The position numbers and the translations under genes were made by a program. Of a stretch of DNA of 64,000 nucleotides, positions 62,390-64,000 are shown one piece after another. This stretch comes from Cutibacterium namnetense. GTDB lineage: Bacteria > Actinomycetota > Actinomycetes > Propionibacteriales > Propionibacteriaceae. Every line of letters begins with the position of its first letter. The stretch's first letter is position 1. The notes below the pieces were generated by a model, which did not search any database, was not told where the DNA came from, and saw only the letters and a list, made by a program, of their open reading frames with translations. The DNA is taken from contig NZ_LWHO01000001.1 of the NCBI RefSeq assembly GCF_001642025.1, positions 62,001 through 126,000 on the forward strand, read 5' to 3'.

Positions 62390-63733
62390 TCACTCTTCGG
62401 AGTTACCCGTAGGCAACCCGCCAAGAGCGCTGCCCTTGTCAAAAACATCGTTACCATGGACTTGAGTTGCTAGCGCGAAGATTACGGCCACCACGACGTA
62501 GGCGATAGCTAGCCCGACTATGTGCGGGCCGGATAGTCCCTGGATGGGCAACACCAACGCAGCCAAGGCTGAACCTGCCACGAACATCGCGTTGTACACC
62601 ATGTCGTAAGCGATGAACACGCGACCCTTGTAGACGTCAGTGATTTGTGCCTGACAAATGGTGTCGACACCGGCCTTGAGAGACTGGGCGAAGAGCCCGA
62701 CGAGAAAGCCAGTCACGAGTAGACCCCAACGGTTAGGGATGGCACCGGGGAAGGCCTGGATGACCGCAGTTGCGATGAGGAGGGTGATAAGGGCACGACG
62801 CATTCCTAGGCGATGCACCAACATGGGCATGAAGCCTGCCGAGAGCACAAATCCGGCACCCATAGCTACAGCCCAGACCGTCATGTCTGCCATGGCTCCG
62901 TTGATGTCAGACTGCACATGGAATCGGTTACGGTACCCCAGAATCATCGCCACCGAATACACCCCGAACAGTACCCGCTGGGCGCCGATCAGCGTGAGGG
63001 AATGTCCCACCAGTGGCACCTTTCCCAGGTAGCGGAACCCATCCACCACATCCCCAGCTACCGCTCTCATCGTCCGGGAACGATCCACTAATGGCGGCCC
63101 AAGCTCCCGACGTGAAAACTGCAGCCCCAAGGCGACCGAGACTGCGAAGAGGGCCGCAGAAATGCAGAAAATGATCGTATCGGCGTGGTGCACAGGAATA
63201 TGGCGTCCGGCAATCATGCGCACTGCTGCAGCAACAATCGCACCGATCATGAGCCCTAGCGGGCCAATCGTTGGCATGATTGACGATGCCGTCAGGTAGT
63301 CGCGCTTGTCGATGGTGTATTCCAACCCAGCGACCAAGGCGGTGAGCAAAAACCGGTTCAGGCTCATCGCGATGAGCAACCCAATGAGCAAGGCCAGGTG
63401 AGAGGGCTTATCGCGCGCACCACCCCAGACCAAGATCCCCAGCCCGATCGCAATAAGGCAGCGCAGACCATCGGTATAGACGAGGATGCGCTGACGCGAC
63501 CAGCGGTCGAGCACGACGGAGACGAAGGGGCCAATGATGCTGAAGGGCAACAAGGTAATAGCCAACACCATGGCGATCGACCACGCGTCAGGCTGCTGCT
63601 CGGGGGAGAGTAGAACGTAGGAGGCCATCCCGACCTGTAGGGTGCCGTCAGCCGCCTGGGTGGCTACACGAACCCCGAGGATCTTGCGGAAATCGCGACG
63701 TCGCCACAGGTGGCGCAGTTTTTGCCAGAACAC
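62390..63733 (-). CDS. Major facilitator superfamily transporter
   Basis: 447 residues from the GTG at 63733, which has AAGGAG five bases upstream and is better than the ATG-equivalent 26 codons further out. About twelve membrane helices, including IAMVLAITLLPFSIIGPFVSV near 55 and the MFS-type motif VVLDRWSRQRILVYTDGLRC (about 75-95). It resembles EntS/DHA3-type exporters, so it may export drugs or metabolites, but the substrate is unknown. It runs toward the tad operon with a 44-base gap. Confidence 0.8.
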   Translation of the reverse strand: MFWQKLRHLWRRRDFRKILGVRVATQAADGTLQVGMASYVLLSPEQQPDAWSIAMVLAITLLPFSIIGPFVSVVLDRWSRQRILVYTDGLRCLIAIGLGILVWGGARDKPSHLALLIGLLIAMSLNRFLLTALVAGLEYTIDKRDYLTASSIMPTIGPLGLMIGAIVAAAVRMIAGRHIPVHHADTIIFCISAALFAVSVALGLQFSRRELGPPLVDRSRTMRAVAGDVVDGFRYLGKVPLVGHSLTLIGAQRVLFGVYSVAMILGYRNRFHVQSDINGAMADMTVWAVAMGAGFVLSAGFMPMLVHRLGMRRALITLLIATAVIQAFPGAIPNRWGLLVTGFLVGLFAQSLKAGVDTICQAQITDVYKGRVFIAYDMVYNAMFVAGSALAALVLPIQGLSGPHIVGLAIAYVVVAVIFALATQVHGNDVFDKGSALGGLPTGNSEE

Positions 63734-64000
63734 GTGGTCTCCTTCGGGCTGGCCTTTACTGATCTTAAAGGGTGAACCGAAGAACAGTCGCCGGGGCCAT
63801 CTCAACGGCACGGCAAGGTTGGCCTTATTAGCGGCGCTGTAAGAACGAAGTGGCGTGAGTAGTTTGGCCCCGACACCCGTCGTGCGGCAACCCGGGGTGG
63901 GCTTGTGATGAGGGAGACATCATGACAGAACTCGAAAGGGCCTAGGATTCTTCTAGGAGAATCTAGGTGACACGTGACGACATCAAAACGCTACGCTGCC
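63734..64000. other. Right-edge region with hairpin and possible start of a new gene
   Basis: Upstream of the MFS transporter. A short frame ATGACAGAACTCGAAAGGGC... (63922-63945) encodes seven residues and stops in CCTAG. A palindrome GATTCT-TCTAGG-AGAATC (63946-63963) lies just before a GTG at 63967 that stays open to the window edge (VTRDDIKTLRC). A rightward gene may start there; the window ends too soon to tell. Confidence 0.4.

Overview
The window looks like the replication-origin region of a high-GC actinobacterium of the Propionibacteriaceae. It is most likely a Cutibacterium (C. acnes-like) species, inferred from the rpmH-dnaA-dnaN-recF-gyrB-gyrA layout, the parABS locus, a pyrophosphate-type PEP carboxykinase candidate and moderate-high GC with GTG/TTG starts. 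No database search was possible, so the species is an inference.

Layout. (1) 1-8.3 kb: a glucuronide-use locus. The end of glucuronate isomerase (uxaC) and a LacI regulator lie leftward; a GPH-type sugar transporter, a GH31 alpha-glycosidase and a GH2 beta-glucuronidase lie rightward. (2) 8.4-17.5 kb: a 1129-residue protein best explained as PPi-type PEP carboxykinase, a FhuF-like protein behind a 27-nt repeat and a large hairpin, a GNAT-like protein, a PLP aminotransferase, a D-Ala-D-Ala ligase family enzyme, SURF1 and a DUF3817 membrane protein. (3) 17.7-28.4 kb, leftward: rpmH-rnpA-yidD-yidC-jag, a FemX-like/alanine-racemase-like pair, rsmG, parA and parB. Two long gene-free stretches (about 1.4 and 1.6 kb) hold parS sites and DnaA boxes. 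(4) 28.7-41.6 kb, rightward: dnaA, oriC-like DnaA-box cluster, dnaN, a DUF6226-like gene, recF, a DUF721/DciA-like gene, manA, gyrB, gyrA and a DUF3566 membrane protein.

(5) 41.5-45.4 kb: an L-lactate dehydrogenase facing away from an rbsR-rbsK-rbsD operon with a perfect LacI-type operator, then tRNA-Ile(GAT). (6) 45.4-53.5 kb: an accessory-looking stretch with remnants of a Panacea-type antitoxin and a frameshifted Doc toxin, a 2H-like gene that may be frameshifted, a HAD phosphatase divergent from a DeoR regulator, an unrecognised secreted-protein/cytosolic-protein pair, hisC, a patatin-like phospholipase and a lipoprotein. (7) 53.7-62.3 kb: a compact nine-gene Tad/Flp pilus-like operon, nearly every junction overlapping, that ends in a membrane-LysM-LysM-BTAD fusion. 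(8) 62.4-64 kb: an MFS transporter and the possible start of another gene.

The most unusual signals are: four parS sites (one inside a coding sequence); DnaA boxes outside the expected dnaA-dnaN gap (inside an insertion in rnpA, upstream of parA, upstream of the tad operon and as a cluster inside tadB); the 27-nt repeat plus 68-nt hairpin before the FhuF-like gene; the LysM-BTAD fusion; the CpaE-like protein without P-loop lysines; and the decayed Panacea-Doc module next to tRNA-Ile.
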